Positions 54,143 to 64,000 of a stretch of DNA of 64,000 nt are shown here, one piece after another. Under the pieces are notes generated by a model. That model was not told the origin of the DNA. It did not search any database and was given only the letters and a program-made list of their open reading frames with translations. A program made the translations under genes and the position numbers. This stretch comes from Lunularia cruciata. Its lineage: Eukaryota > Streptophyta > Marchantiopsida > Lunulariales > Lunulariaceae. Position 1 is the first letter of the stretch. Each line of letters begins with the position of its first letter. Location of the stretch: assembly GCA_948567375.1 (NCBI GenBank), contig OX419762.1, positions 28,474,608 to 28,538,607 of the forward strand. The letters are read 5' to 3'.

Positions 54143-57100
54143 CTATTATCTTAGTAGTTGACCAAGGGAGAGATGTCTCTACTTGGACTCTATTAGCCCT
54201 CTTTCCATAGTGGACTTTGCTCCTTCCCACCCATGAGAGTGCATCAAGACACTATGAGACCGCTTCTTGGATTCACCAGTTCTTGTGGGGGGATTGGCCA
54301 ACCTTATAAGAGGAGCATATTATCCAAGCCCATGCAATATCCAAGAAAAATACAATGTGTCATCCTCATGCCTTGCGTCTAGAGCATTGATATCTCTACC
54401 TAGCTTGGCTAAGTAGAGGAGTACCAACAAGCAGTCCAAGTACTATCATCCTCTAGATAAGCTCTCTTCTCCATGAAAACATTATCAACTTTACACACTC
54501 TCTATCCATAGGCCACCTATGAGCTTCCATCCTTTGTCCATCATTATCATCCAGTTGAGGAGCTATAGCTTACAAGGTCCTTTGCCCGTGCTCTACTCCA
54601 TTCTTTACACTTTTTGGCCAAGGATTCTTTGGGACTGGTTTTGGAGCATTTACATGATTGAGTTACATGATACTCTCCCTTAATTCACCTAATTCTAGTT
54701 TCTAGTTTCCTTCTTTTTGCCTTGGGGCAACTGCCTCAAAGTGTAGCTTGGTTTTTTGGTGCATCTTGTCTCCTTGCTCTATCAAAGGAAACATTTGGTG
54801 TTTGTCTCATAGCCACTGGAGATATCTTCTTAAGTTTAGTCATATGTATTATATGTTTATCATTTTTGTGCTTCCTTTCATTGTTCTTACCTCCCAATCA
54901 ATATGCAATGGCTACTTTGGGGGTTGCAAGATGGTCATTATGTGCATTATTTAACAAGTGGAGTAGATTACAAATAGCTCACCCCATAGCCATAGGAGGT
55001 TGTGGTCTCATATTACAAGAAGCAATTGCACCGGTAGCATATCTAGGAGCACCAGTAGCCCCTTAATTAGCAGATAGATTCTTACACATGATCATTCTTT
55101 TTATTGGCACAAATCACAATAGTTGATTCTGGCCTCTATACTTTCCAAACTTATCTTTGGTTGGCTTGTGACCTATTACCAAGATCTACATGGATGGCAC
55201 TAACCTAGTTCATTGACTTTATTTCCTAAGACTCTAGGATGATTTAGGTGGATCTTAATGAACACATGTTCACTCACACCCTTTCTAGCATCTTCATTGA
55301 GGCCCTTGTTCTTGATAAAGCTAGGATTCTCTTCTCAGATATCTGATGCTTGGCTTTATGCTTCTTCTTTTATTTACATTTGTTAGTTACCTTTAGAGGA
55401 TTTTACTATGGCCTTAGCTTTCAACTAAGATTGCCACATCCAACACTTTTAAGGCTATTGGTGTCTTGGAGGTTAATTTCCAACTAATAGAAAACTGAAA
55501 TCCTTATTGAATAAACATTAGGTCTATTTTGCTATAATTGCCAATTTAATCCCATTACTTTCTCAATCCTTCATTCATTTCAAACATAATGTTTGAAATG
55601 TATCAAAACACCTTTAGGTCAAGAAATTTATTAAACAAAAAATATTTACTAAGTATAGATTTCTTCACATTGTATGAAGTATAATGTCTCTTCCCTCATT
55701 TCTTATAATCTTGAAAACTCCTTTCTAATTAGCAAGTACTATCAACAAGTCTTTCTTGTGTCAATCCCAATCAAAAGAACTTCTAGAATCCTCCAACCTT
55801 TCAATCCCTTGTCAATTGATCTAGAACTCTTTAAAACACTTCTTTCTTCCTTTGTCAATTTATCAAAAAATCTTTTAACTCTCCTTTCTATATCTGTCTA
55901 TCCAAACCCTTCTTGTCAAAGTCCACTTTCTCCAATCATCCCATCCAACTGATTTAGAACTTCTAGTTCCTCAAACTCTCTTTCATGAAATCATGAAATC
56001 CTTTTCTCAATCAATCCCCATTCATTGATTAAGAAATCTTGAATCCTCAAACACTTCTCCTTCACTCTCTATTGAGCAATCAGTCAAGAGATCCTCAATC
56101 CTCAATCCTCACTAACTCTCCAAGGCTCCAATTTCCTTCCTCATCAAATCATGCAATGTTATTCCATAACGCTCCAAATGCTAGATAAAGAACTGCTCAA
56201 AACCCCCACAAGTGGACATACAATCACTTGTCATCAGCCTTAACTTACTAGAAGTCCAGGTTTTGTTGAGTAACACACTCTAGATGTCAAGCCATACACA
56301 TCAACCCATATCACAAGTGTCTTCAGATGGTCATAACTTCCATTGTAGAGTTCCAAACGGCATGATTTTGGTATATAGGCAAAGCACTTGAAAAGATGCT
56401 TCGAATGCAACAAAGTACACCCCTATTTGGACTAGTAATCACAGAGATGTAAGCATCAAAGTGTTTGTTCAACCCTTGAAGGTATGTACCACTCTGATGG
56501 TGTGGCTTCACTCCGATGCCATGGTGTCATCCCAAAGTTCCCAACCCTATGGTTTCTTTAGATGATTGTAATTTCTGCTACAAACCTCCAAATGCCATAA
56601 TTCTAATCTCTATGGAAAACCCTTGAGATAATGCTTCCAACAAAATTTTAAAAATAAAATTACTTTGGAATAGCAATCATGGAGATATTGATATTGATGG
56701 CTGGCCAGGGCACTCCCTCCCTTTCAACCAAACAGACCTTTGGATTTATATTTCAGAAGTTTGTTAGTTACTTGATATATTTCCCTGTAGGAGGCTTGGA
56801 CCATTATATGTCCTCCTGGCTTTTTGGCTTGGGGCCTTCTGTTTAGGTTCTCCTTTTGGACTTCTTAATGCTTTTGTACTCTTTCTATTTCCATCGAGGG
56901 ATACTTTTGGCCTTCTGGATCCCTTCTTTTTAATTGAATAGTTCACGTTCTCATGATAAGGATTCAGTCAAGTCAAGAGTTGCTTCTCTCGGGAATGCCT
57001 AAAACTGTTCCAACTCCTGTTAAACAGTGATGTTTCAGTAGGGCGGTCCAAATGTTGAAGTTTCTTCAATATCTTCCGAGGTTGTCGACTTCCTGTTCCT

Positions 57101-57956
57101 GCTCTTTTATGAGCGTGTCATCATTACCTTCTACATGCGATAGGTCTCTGTTCAGATTCCACACTCGTCGTTATGAGCGATCTGACCAATACCTGTGGAA
57201 GTTCTGTTCGACATATAGTATGCTTCACTATCGCATGACAGGTTCATGTTGGGCAGAAATCATGGATGTGACGCAATAGGTATACCGCGGTGTTGGAACC
57301 CAGCTCCTGCCCATCATTCTCACTGTGATGAACGTCAATATGGAGAAACCACGATTGCACTCCAACAACAACAGTCTCCTTCCACTAGACTTCCTTGATT
57401 TGCGCACCTAAGATCAGTAAATCAATCTGACAGGATGAACATTATGTAGCGTGTCGCGTCATGCTCATCGCCAGCAATATATCCGTTCACGATGTATGCG
57501 CTTCAACAAATCAAATATTGTCACGGACTCATGTTTCTTCATAATACCTGACGCTCAGAATTATTGCATGGAAGAATCAAATGATATCGGCACGGATCTC
57601 ACAGTACTGTACATTCACAGCAGTGCCCGACGAACTTTTACCCATCCGTTTTTGTCAGCTTCCAAACCATGCACGGACAATTCAAATTGATACATTATGA
57701 TGTACGTTGGGAGCAGTGTGCGCTCCAGCTAAATTAATGACATAAGATATTGGGAGTACTATTACTTTGTACGACGCCAGAAAGGCTGATCACAGTGCTC
57801 CCCAACTACGGCAATGACATAAAATATTGGAGATACTATTACTACGTACGAAGGTAGAAAGCTTAGTCTCATTGACTCCCATCTGTCTACAGTCTGGCAT
57901 CGAATAGATATTTTCGATGACAAAACAAAACAAATACTTGTAGGATAACAAAAGAG
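54143..57956. other. Region right of the copia element, no recognised gene
   Basis: The first part is AT-rich. A hydrophobic open frame at 54722-55066 looks like compositional bias, not a known membrane protein. From about 55450 to 56150 the sequence is rich in repeated TCAATC/AATCCTC stretches. From about 57000 composition becomes more balanced, as in the left intergenic DNA. No RNA gene or element terminus is seen. Confidence 0.4.
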
Positions 57957-58055
57957 TGAAACTGGCGACTCCGTAAGATGACAAGAAGAATGGAAAGACT
58001 TTATCAAGCCGTACAAGGAAAAGCATAGGGATAAAATGGGGGTAAGCTCAAACAA
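57957..58055 (-). mobile_element. Isolated LINE 3' tail
   Basis: The sequence GGCGACTCCGTAAGATGACAAG...TGGAAAGACTTTATCAAGCCGTACAAGG...GGATAAAATGGGGGTAAGC matches, in order, the tail at 60648-60770 and the 3' end of LINE copy C. There is no coding sequence beyond it. Confidence 0.6.
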
Positions 58056-58219
58056 AAGGAAGTTCTAAATTTCTTAATTTTCTTTTTTAAGTAATTTTTT
58101 CTGTTCAAAAGTTATAGATTAAAGGTTTTATAGGTAAAATTTGAAAGATGTGAAGTTTAAACATGGAAGATCAAATAATATTTCATCTTGTATTACATCA
58201 TACATTTGAACTTAAACGT

Positions 58220-58375
58220 ACCCCAAGTACGTTTTGTCTAGGCCTTATGCTTCCTAGGTTCTCTCTTGTTATTGAAACTTAATCTCATTTTACCTCTTAG
58301 ATTTTATGCTTGTTGGGGTTGATGAGGTCTTTCTTGGTTGCGCCTTCTACTCCCTTCCTCATTCTTTCAAGGTAT
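58220..58375 (+). mobile_element. Degenerate LINE 3' tail
   Basis: Contains CTTAATCTCATTTTACCTCTTAG...TTGTTGGGGTTGATGAGGTCTTTC, a weaker version of the + strand tail seen at 59075-59130. It ends near a (TA)n microsatellite at about 58376-58391. Confidence 0.4.
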
Positions 58376-58602
58376 AATATATATATATATTCTCTCCTAT
58401 TCTTGTTGGCCTATGTCCGAGTCCTTTTCCCCATTAATTATTTAAAGAAACTATTGACACTGCTCTATGACTAATTTAGATCTTACACTAGAGAGTCCTA
58501 TTATTTCACAAAAGCAACACCTCAATTTAGAGTACTTGCATGTCCTCAAGTAAAAAAGGTACATATAATCCCCTAACTAATAATGCTTTGTAGATAACAC
58601 AT

Positions 58603-59170
58603 GTCAAGGCAGACTTATATTTGGTCCAAGATGATCAAGTGATAGTAGCGGATGTCGTGGTTACAGACCCTACATGAGATACAGTTTTGGATGGAATGAT
58701 TACCTATCCCCCTGGATGGGTGGCAAGGTCTCCAAGTATATGGGCATCTGAGCGAGGTCACCTCTTTGTTCCTCTAGCCTTGGAGTTATATGGAGTTGTG
58801 GACATGGCGTTCCACACATTTGTCAGGGAGTGCATGAGAGCTTATCATGTTAGGTGCTAGGGGTACCACTCTCACTCTCATATTTTGAAGCATATTTTAG
58901 AAAGCGCGTGTCCACTGCTCTAGAGAAAGCAGTGGCTGATGCAATCCATAGGAAAGCAATCACACTAGGTGATGCTTCTTTGAATGTTCCAGTTGTTTGT
59001 AGACCACACAATTTGCATAGCTCGGATATCTTAGGTGCAATAGGGCAGATTTTTCTTACAGACTCTATTGGGGCTTAGCCCTATTTTCCCTTTTTCATCT
59101 CTCCCTTGTCCGGTTTGATGGGGTTTTCCATCCTTCATTTTTTGTATGCAGTCGTCCTTTTTCTCATAAT
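58603..59170 (+). mobile_element. LINE copy D, 5'-truncated
   Basis: Only the last part of the LINE is present. It has the DDQVIVADVVVTDPT region (GATGATCAAGTGATAGTAGCGGATGTCGTGGT at about 58630), the C-terminal segment including 58854-59078 (FEAYFRKRVSTALEKAVADA, RPHNLHSSDILGAIGQI), and a well-preserved 3' tail ending TTTTTTGTATGCAGTCGTCC. It keeps a single copy of the unit that is quadrupled in copy A. 5' truncation is typical of target-primed reverse transcription. Confidence 0.75.
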
Positions 59171-60647
59171 AAAGAATACTGAAATAGAATTTCATGTTTA
59201 TGGGTTAACTACAAATTATTCAAATGTATAATACGAATTGTAATGAATAATGCTATAAGTGTATATCGTGAGGCTATGGATTTAAACAGGCAGATTGTAC
59301 TGCTATAGAACGTTATGGACACATGCATAGGCACATACATCATTAGGTACTACTGTATCATATTGTTTATGATGGATAAAAGATGTGTCGCATCGCTTTC
59401 CACCTACCTACCGATCTTGATAATTCAGAATGTATATTGTACAAGAGTTGAATCTCTTGTTTCTGTGCTGCCTTTAAAAGCAGTGTCACGTAAAGGTTAC
59501 ACCTTTTGTCATTTTCTAGGTTGTTACAGTTTCCTACAACATGCTCATTCTGATCATTTCAGAATGTATGTCATACAAAAGTTGAATCTCTAGTTTCTCT
59601 GCTGCATTTAAAAGCAGTGTCACATAAAGGTTTCATGTGTCTTCATTTTCTAGGATTGTTACACTTTCCTACAACATTCTGAGCGCTGAATATTGATCTG
59701 CAGACAAGTTAGGGTCGTTATTGGTGGAGTTCGTGTTCGACATGCGTGTTGGGTATTTCAAATTGCAGCGAAAACCAGAGGGGATTTCTTGTTCTTTCTT
59801 TCCACAAAACGCCACGAAGGTCACTAAATTTTGCAGATGATAAAATTTAAAGTTAGAAGCACAACGCTAGAGGTATTTTCCATCCAACAACTCTGACCAA
59901 ACCTCACATGGAAGTACCTTAGCATGACTATCACAGCCAGTGGAAGGAGGATCATTATGCATCGCGCCTCAGCCTGTGTTACTTTCATCTTGTTTAGAGA
60001 TTTTTAGCCATCTCCATCATTATTTTGACAATCTCTTTTGCAATGAGTAAAAAAACATTAACTATCTTGTAAACCGTACTGACCTATTGCTTTTCCCCGT
60101 GTGTATTCATCACCCTACAGCAATCACAAGCACTGGATATTCGGAGCTCTCGACTAGGACCTTCCTTCCCCGTCAACCATTGCTTTGGAAAATCTATATT
60201 GCATAGTTCAGTTGTAGTTGTAGGTTACTTTGTAGACTACCTGGTTTCTTATGTTACATTAGACTTAGACCATGGTGTCTCCTCAAAGTTTAATCCTTGC
60301 CCTTCTTTCCCTTTTGCTTGGGCTTGAGCTCGTGTTCTTAAACACTTCTCTGTGCTTTTGTATTCCCTTTTCTTGTTCCTTCGGGTTACATTATTTGGTC
60401 TTCTAGTTTCCCTTTAGATACAGGAATTACTACACAAAAAATGTGCCAATCCAAGCAATATGAGATTGTAAATCTGCAGAGTCTCATACTATAATATTCC
60501 ACACCTTCTCAAGCATATCTCGAATATATCTAGTAACGTGTTCCTTATCGAATGTGAATTCATTTTATGTGTGTGTGCTTCTCTATGCCCCGAGTTCTGC
60601 TCCTAAACCTCATCTCAAGGTCGGTCCGCGTTGAACTAGTGAACTAA
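59171..60647. other. Intergenic region with a local duplication, no recognised gene
   Basis: Outside the duplicated segment (59426-59693) I see only short frames with no resemblance to known families. Confidence 0.4.
59426..59693 (+). repeat. Tandem duplication of about 134 bp
   Basis: Units beginning CAGAATGTAT at 59426 and 59560 share GTTGAATCTCT-GTTTCT-TGCTGC-TTTAAAAGCAGTGTCAC-TAAAGGTT and GTTACA-TTTCCTACAACAT. Scattered substitutions indicate an older event than the 9848-10158 duplication. Confidence 0.75.
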
Positions 60648-60770
60648 AAGAAAAGGCGACTGCGTAGGAGATCAAGAAAATGGGAAGACCATATTGAGTC
60701 AAGTCGTACAAGGATAAAACATACGAGATAAAATGAGGCCAAAGCCCAATAATATCGATATGAGAGAGAG
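60648..60770 (-). mobile_element. Extra LINE 3' tail adjoining LINE copy C
   Basis: The order GGCGACTGCGTAGGAGATCAAG, ATGGGAAGACCATATTGAGTCAAGTCGTACAAGG, GATAAAATGAGGCCAAAGCCC is a full tail. It is followed directly by a second tail belonging to copy C at 60780-60860, so two tails lie head-to-tail. Confidence 0.6.
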
Positions 60771-62428
60771 GAGAAAAAGGCCACAGCATAAAGAACACGA
60801 AGGATGGGAAGACCCCATCAAGCCGTACAAGGGAGAGATGAGAAAGGTAAAATGGCCCCAATAGAGTCTATATGAGAAATCTATCCTACTGCACCTAAGA
60901 TATCTGAGCTATGCAAACCGTATGGTCAACAAACAACCGGAGCATCCAAAGAAGCATCACCTAGTGTGATTGCACCAGCCCCTGCACTCTATAGAGCAAT
61001 GGACACACGCAACCTAAAATATGCTACAAAGTATTAAAAGTGAAAGTAGTACCCTTGGCGCCTAACATGATAAGCTCTCATGCACTCCCTAAAAAATGTG
61101 TTGAACGCCGTGTCCATCGCTCCATATACTCCAAGCCTAGAGGAACAAAGAGGTGACCTCGCTGGATGCCCCTATACTTGGAGACCTTGCAACCTACTGC
61201 TGCACTCGCCGCACATCCAAGGGGATGGGTAATCACTCCCACTGAAACTATATCTCATGTAGGGTCCGTAACCACAACATCCGCTACTATCACCTGATCA
61301 TCTCGGACCAAGTATAAATTTGCCTTGACATGTGTCATTTGCAAAGCATACAAAAGCTCCCTCCAAGCCAAGTATCCACTCTCTCGTGCCATAGCAAGCA
61401 CTATGTCACCAATAGCATCATGGGTAGCTTTCCTTTGTCGTCCAAAAAGACACCGTGTCATATGGACCGCTGATGCATCTAGTGTAGAACCACACTCACA
61501 AGTGAGTAATGAAGATGCAGATGGATGGACCAAACCTAAGCAAAACCTCATCGTTGTAGAGAAAGTAGCCGGTGCGAGTCAAAACACCCTAATGCATGGT
61601 CAAGCTAGGATCCAAGAGTCTGCACCCTTGCTAGAGCAAGAGCAAAGACATGCTCTAGTAGCTTGAGGAATGGATGAGTCAACTAAGAGAGAATGTAGCA
61701 TATGCCCACATTGACGCTCCATCAAGGAAGACTGTAAACCTCTAGTCCAATCTGAAAATAGTAAAGCAAAAGATGGAAAGTCCTCTCATGCTTGTGGGGA
61801 TAGACTATCTCTCGTCTAACACAATAACATCTTGAGAGAAAAGGATCCACTCTCCACTTGTGTCACATAAGTCTCCAAGACTACCCTATCAGCAACCACA
61901 AAACAAGAGAAAAGTAGGGGTGCCGAGAGAGCCCAACTACCCAAAAATGCTATAGGTGTCATCTCCTCCATAGATAGCAAGCCAACCCCTCCACACGAGA
62001 TCTGCAGAGCCATCTGTCTATGTGCCAAATCCCCTATCACACACTCAAAAGTCCTTGGTCCAATAAAATATCACCAAAGATTCCCATAATATTCCTACCA
62101 AAGGCTCTCAAACGTTATAGGAAAGCCAAGGACGGGTGAACTATGCATATGAGGTAAGTCGATCAACAAGCAATACTAGAGGAGAATATGCCAAATGCCA
62201 CCTACTGATCTCCTTGTAACACATGGCCATTCACATGGAGAACATTCTCTACAAGGGTAATATCTAAGAAGCATATGACAAAATCTTCGGATTCTACTAG
62301 CACTCCAAGAACAAATAATCCATCTGTAGATCTGATACACCCCTCTCGAAGCTCAAGGTGTGAAAAGATACCTAAAGGGAACCATACCCTGCACTTTGTC
62401 ACCTTGACTTTCAAGCCTACCAGATGTG
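60771..62428 (-). mobile_element. LINE copy C, 5'-truncated
   Basis: On the - strand, RT palm sequence lies at about 62428-62202 (VGLKVKVTKCRVW, VLGVLVESEDFVICFLDITLVENVLHV). The C-terminal segment at 61551-61255 is the best preserved of all copies: CECGSTLDASAVHMTRC, THDAIGDIVLAMARESGYLAWRE, RANLYLV-like KANLYLV, DDQVIVADVVVTDPT. Similarity to copy A ends abruptly at about 62428 inside the RT. The 3' tail is at 60780-60880. Confidence 0.75.
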
Positions 62429-64000
62429 AGAAAGCCGCGAACTGGCAATCGTGCAACCAAGTAATGATACTTGATTATCATATCTTGAGAAAATTATGCA
62501 TCCTTAGGCTCCCTTTCCTTTACATGGGCACTACGGCAGTCACCAATCTACCTATACAACTCAATCTCGACTACCAAAAGACCGGTATCATAACAAGAGG
62601 AAGTCATAGAAAACGAAATGAATAATATCGCGCTTGGACGCAATTCGACAGACATGACTGGAAAGCGTGAAATCCGTATCGGTACCTTAGATTCGTTTCT
62701 AAATTGTTTAACTGATTGAGGTAAAGGAGACATTTATATGTCATGTTACAATTAACGCAAAGTTGGATCTAGTCAGTCGTGCTTCTCTTCACGAATGACA
62801 AGTGTTCATGTAAACGAACCTTACATCATGCCATCTGATGTAGAGGTGGTGGGAGGTACGAATGAGGGTACAAACATCAGTTTTTCTTGCAGGAACTCTC
62901 AAGCATCATTCTTTTGGTGAAGACCTGCAGATTTTTCATCATATTGATCACAAATGAGGAAATTAAAACAGATTTGCGAACTGCAAATCGAGAACGAATA
63001 TGCAGTAGGGGGTTTCAGATTAGCTTTTTGCAGTCCCTTATAAATCTGTAAGGAAATTTCGGATTATAACAGGTAAAATTCTGGAATCCATCATCTTTGT
63101 ACGGGACATAGAATCGTGACCACTAAAATTTTTAGGTTATGAAAGCATTATTAAGGTAACTTTTTGTCCCTTCTTCCCTAAGCATATAATTGACATTTCC
63201 TTTTCCCCTTACAGATACAGACCCAAGATCAATTTGACCGATTGTCAGATGGTTCATTTAATATATCTTATAATCTTCCATTTTAGATTTGAACTTCTAT
63301 ATAATCGGGTAATTTTAAGAACCGAAAATTCGCGAGACTTTCATCACACATCGAATCTTTTATGGAATCTTACGGGTAAACCTATGTCAACCGGAAATAT
63401 CAATCGATTTCTAATTTAAAACCCCCTACTAAGTACAATGGGGCATGGAGATGTTGATGTTCGAAGGACGTGTGATGTTTGTTCTTCACCCCTAAGGATA
63501 CTAGTTTAGTGGAGAGTACCTTGCCCTAATTTTCGAATCCGTGATGGTCGTCACTCAGTACTCTTGCTGTCCTGATAACCATTATTAAAGTATCTCCTTC
63601 TTGAATAAATTCTCCATAATAACCAATCATTAAACTGTTTTCTTCAGATTATTCATCTAAGTATTAATAATAATAATTCATCAGATAATATGTTGCGTGT
63701 GATCAAGCATTCACATGTGGGTTTTAATCGCAGGTTTACTGGTACTCTTAAATCCCCATAGACAGAAAAGGAGGCGACCGCGTAGAAGTGTAACCCATCG
63801 AAGTGTAACGGGTAGCGAGCCAAAGGGGTATTTGAGTTTTCAACAAAATGCTCGTAGGGGATTAAGATCTTGCTTATTTACCTTTAAAACACGAGGGTCG
63901 CCTATATAGTAGAGTAGGTCTCTAAGAAGGAAGGATGACGGATGAAACTGACTTGTGGATGGAAATGGGCTCCAATGAACGGACCTGTTTCCGGGAATGG
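62429..64000. other. Right-edge intergenic region, no recognised gene
   Basis: Composition is balanced to AT-rich. The terminal frame 63715-63909 contains RQKRRRPRRSVTHRSVTGSE and runs through an AGGCGACCGCGTAGA motif also found (inverted) at about 24311; I do not recognise it as a protein. A gene could continue beyond the window edge. Confidence 0.35.

Noticed and set aside
54722-55066. Hydrophobic 114-codon frame that could be a membrane protein
   Set aside because: Composition follows the local T-rich bias; no recognisable family and no gene context.
63715-63909. Organellar ribosomal-protein or organelle-DNA insertion suspected from RQKRRRPRR and similar
   Set aside because: No recognisable organellar gene order or RNA gene; the arginine run comes from an AGGCGACCGCG motif seen elsewhere in the window.

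Overview
This is a land-plant nuclear window. The evidence is GT-AG spliced genes with plant-specific architectures, a chromodomain Ty3/gypsy element, a Ty1/copia element primed by initiator tRNA-Met, and a Raf-like MAPKKK-type kinase. The gene and repeat style feels like a seed-free plant (bryophyte, lycophyte or fern), but that is an impression; the sequence does not fix the species.

Only two genes can be reconstructed with confidence. On the + strand (12042-16895, three exons, 1349 aa) lies a relative of the Arabidopsis KIN14B-interacting protein At4g14310. It has a long basic, low-complexity N-terminus, a coiled coil and an 11-residue repeat, followed by a conserved WD-like C-terminal domain. 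On the - strand (26533-32448, nine exons, 1196 aa) lies a protein with an ANTH clathrin-adaptor domain in the middle and a Raf-like Ser/Thr kinase domain at the C-terminus. All nine exons join in frame with GT-AG introns, the ANTH phosphoinositide-binding motif is intact, and the kinase catalytic residues are present. This ANTH-kinase combination is the most interesting protein in the window.

Layout: 1-10 kb is unique-looking intergenic DNA with small duplications and palindromes. 10-17 kb holds the At4g14310-like gene and its upstream region. 19.4-23.8 kb holds a decayed non-LTR element (LINE copy A) on the - strand with an internal 128-bp x4 tandem repeat. 26.5-32.5 kb is the ANTH-kinase gene and 32.5-34.3 kb its upstream region. 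34.3-54 kb is AT-rich repeat territory: a truncated gypsy element, LINE copy B interrupted by about 2.1 kb, then a copia element (43459-54142) into which a complete gypsy chromovirus (43883-49463) has inserted, with a perfect 5-bp TATAT target duplication. 54-64 kb is intergenic DNA with two more LINE copies (D and C) and several isolated LINE 3' tails.

The gypsy LTRs carry a TATA box preceded (on the - strand) by arrays of GAA/TTC units. These include a perfect four-unit heat-shock-element sequence in one LTR and a perfect three-unit one in the related truncated copy, so the family may be heat-responsive. None of the transposons in this window appears able to make a complete intact polyprotein.
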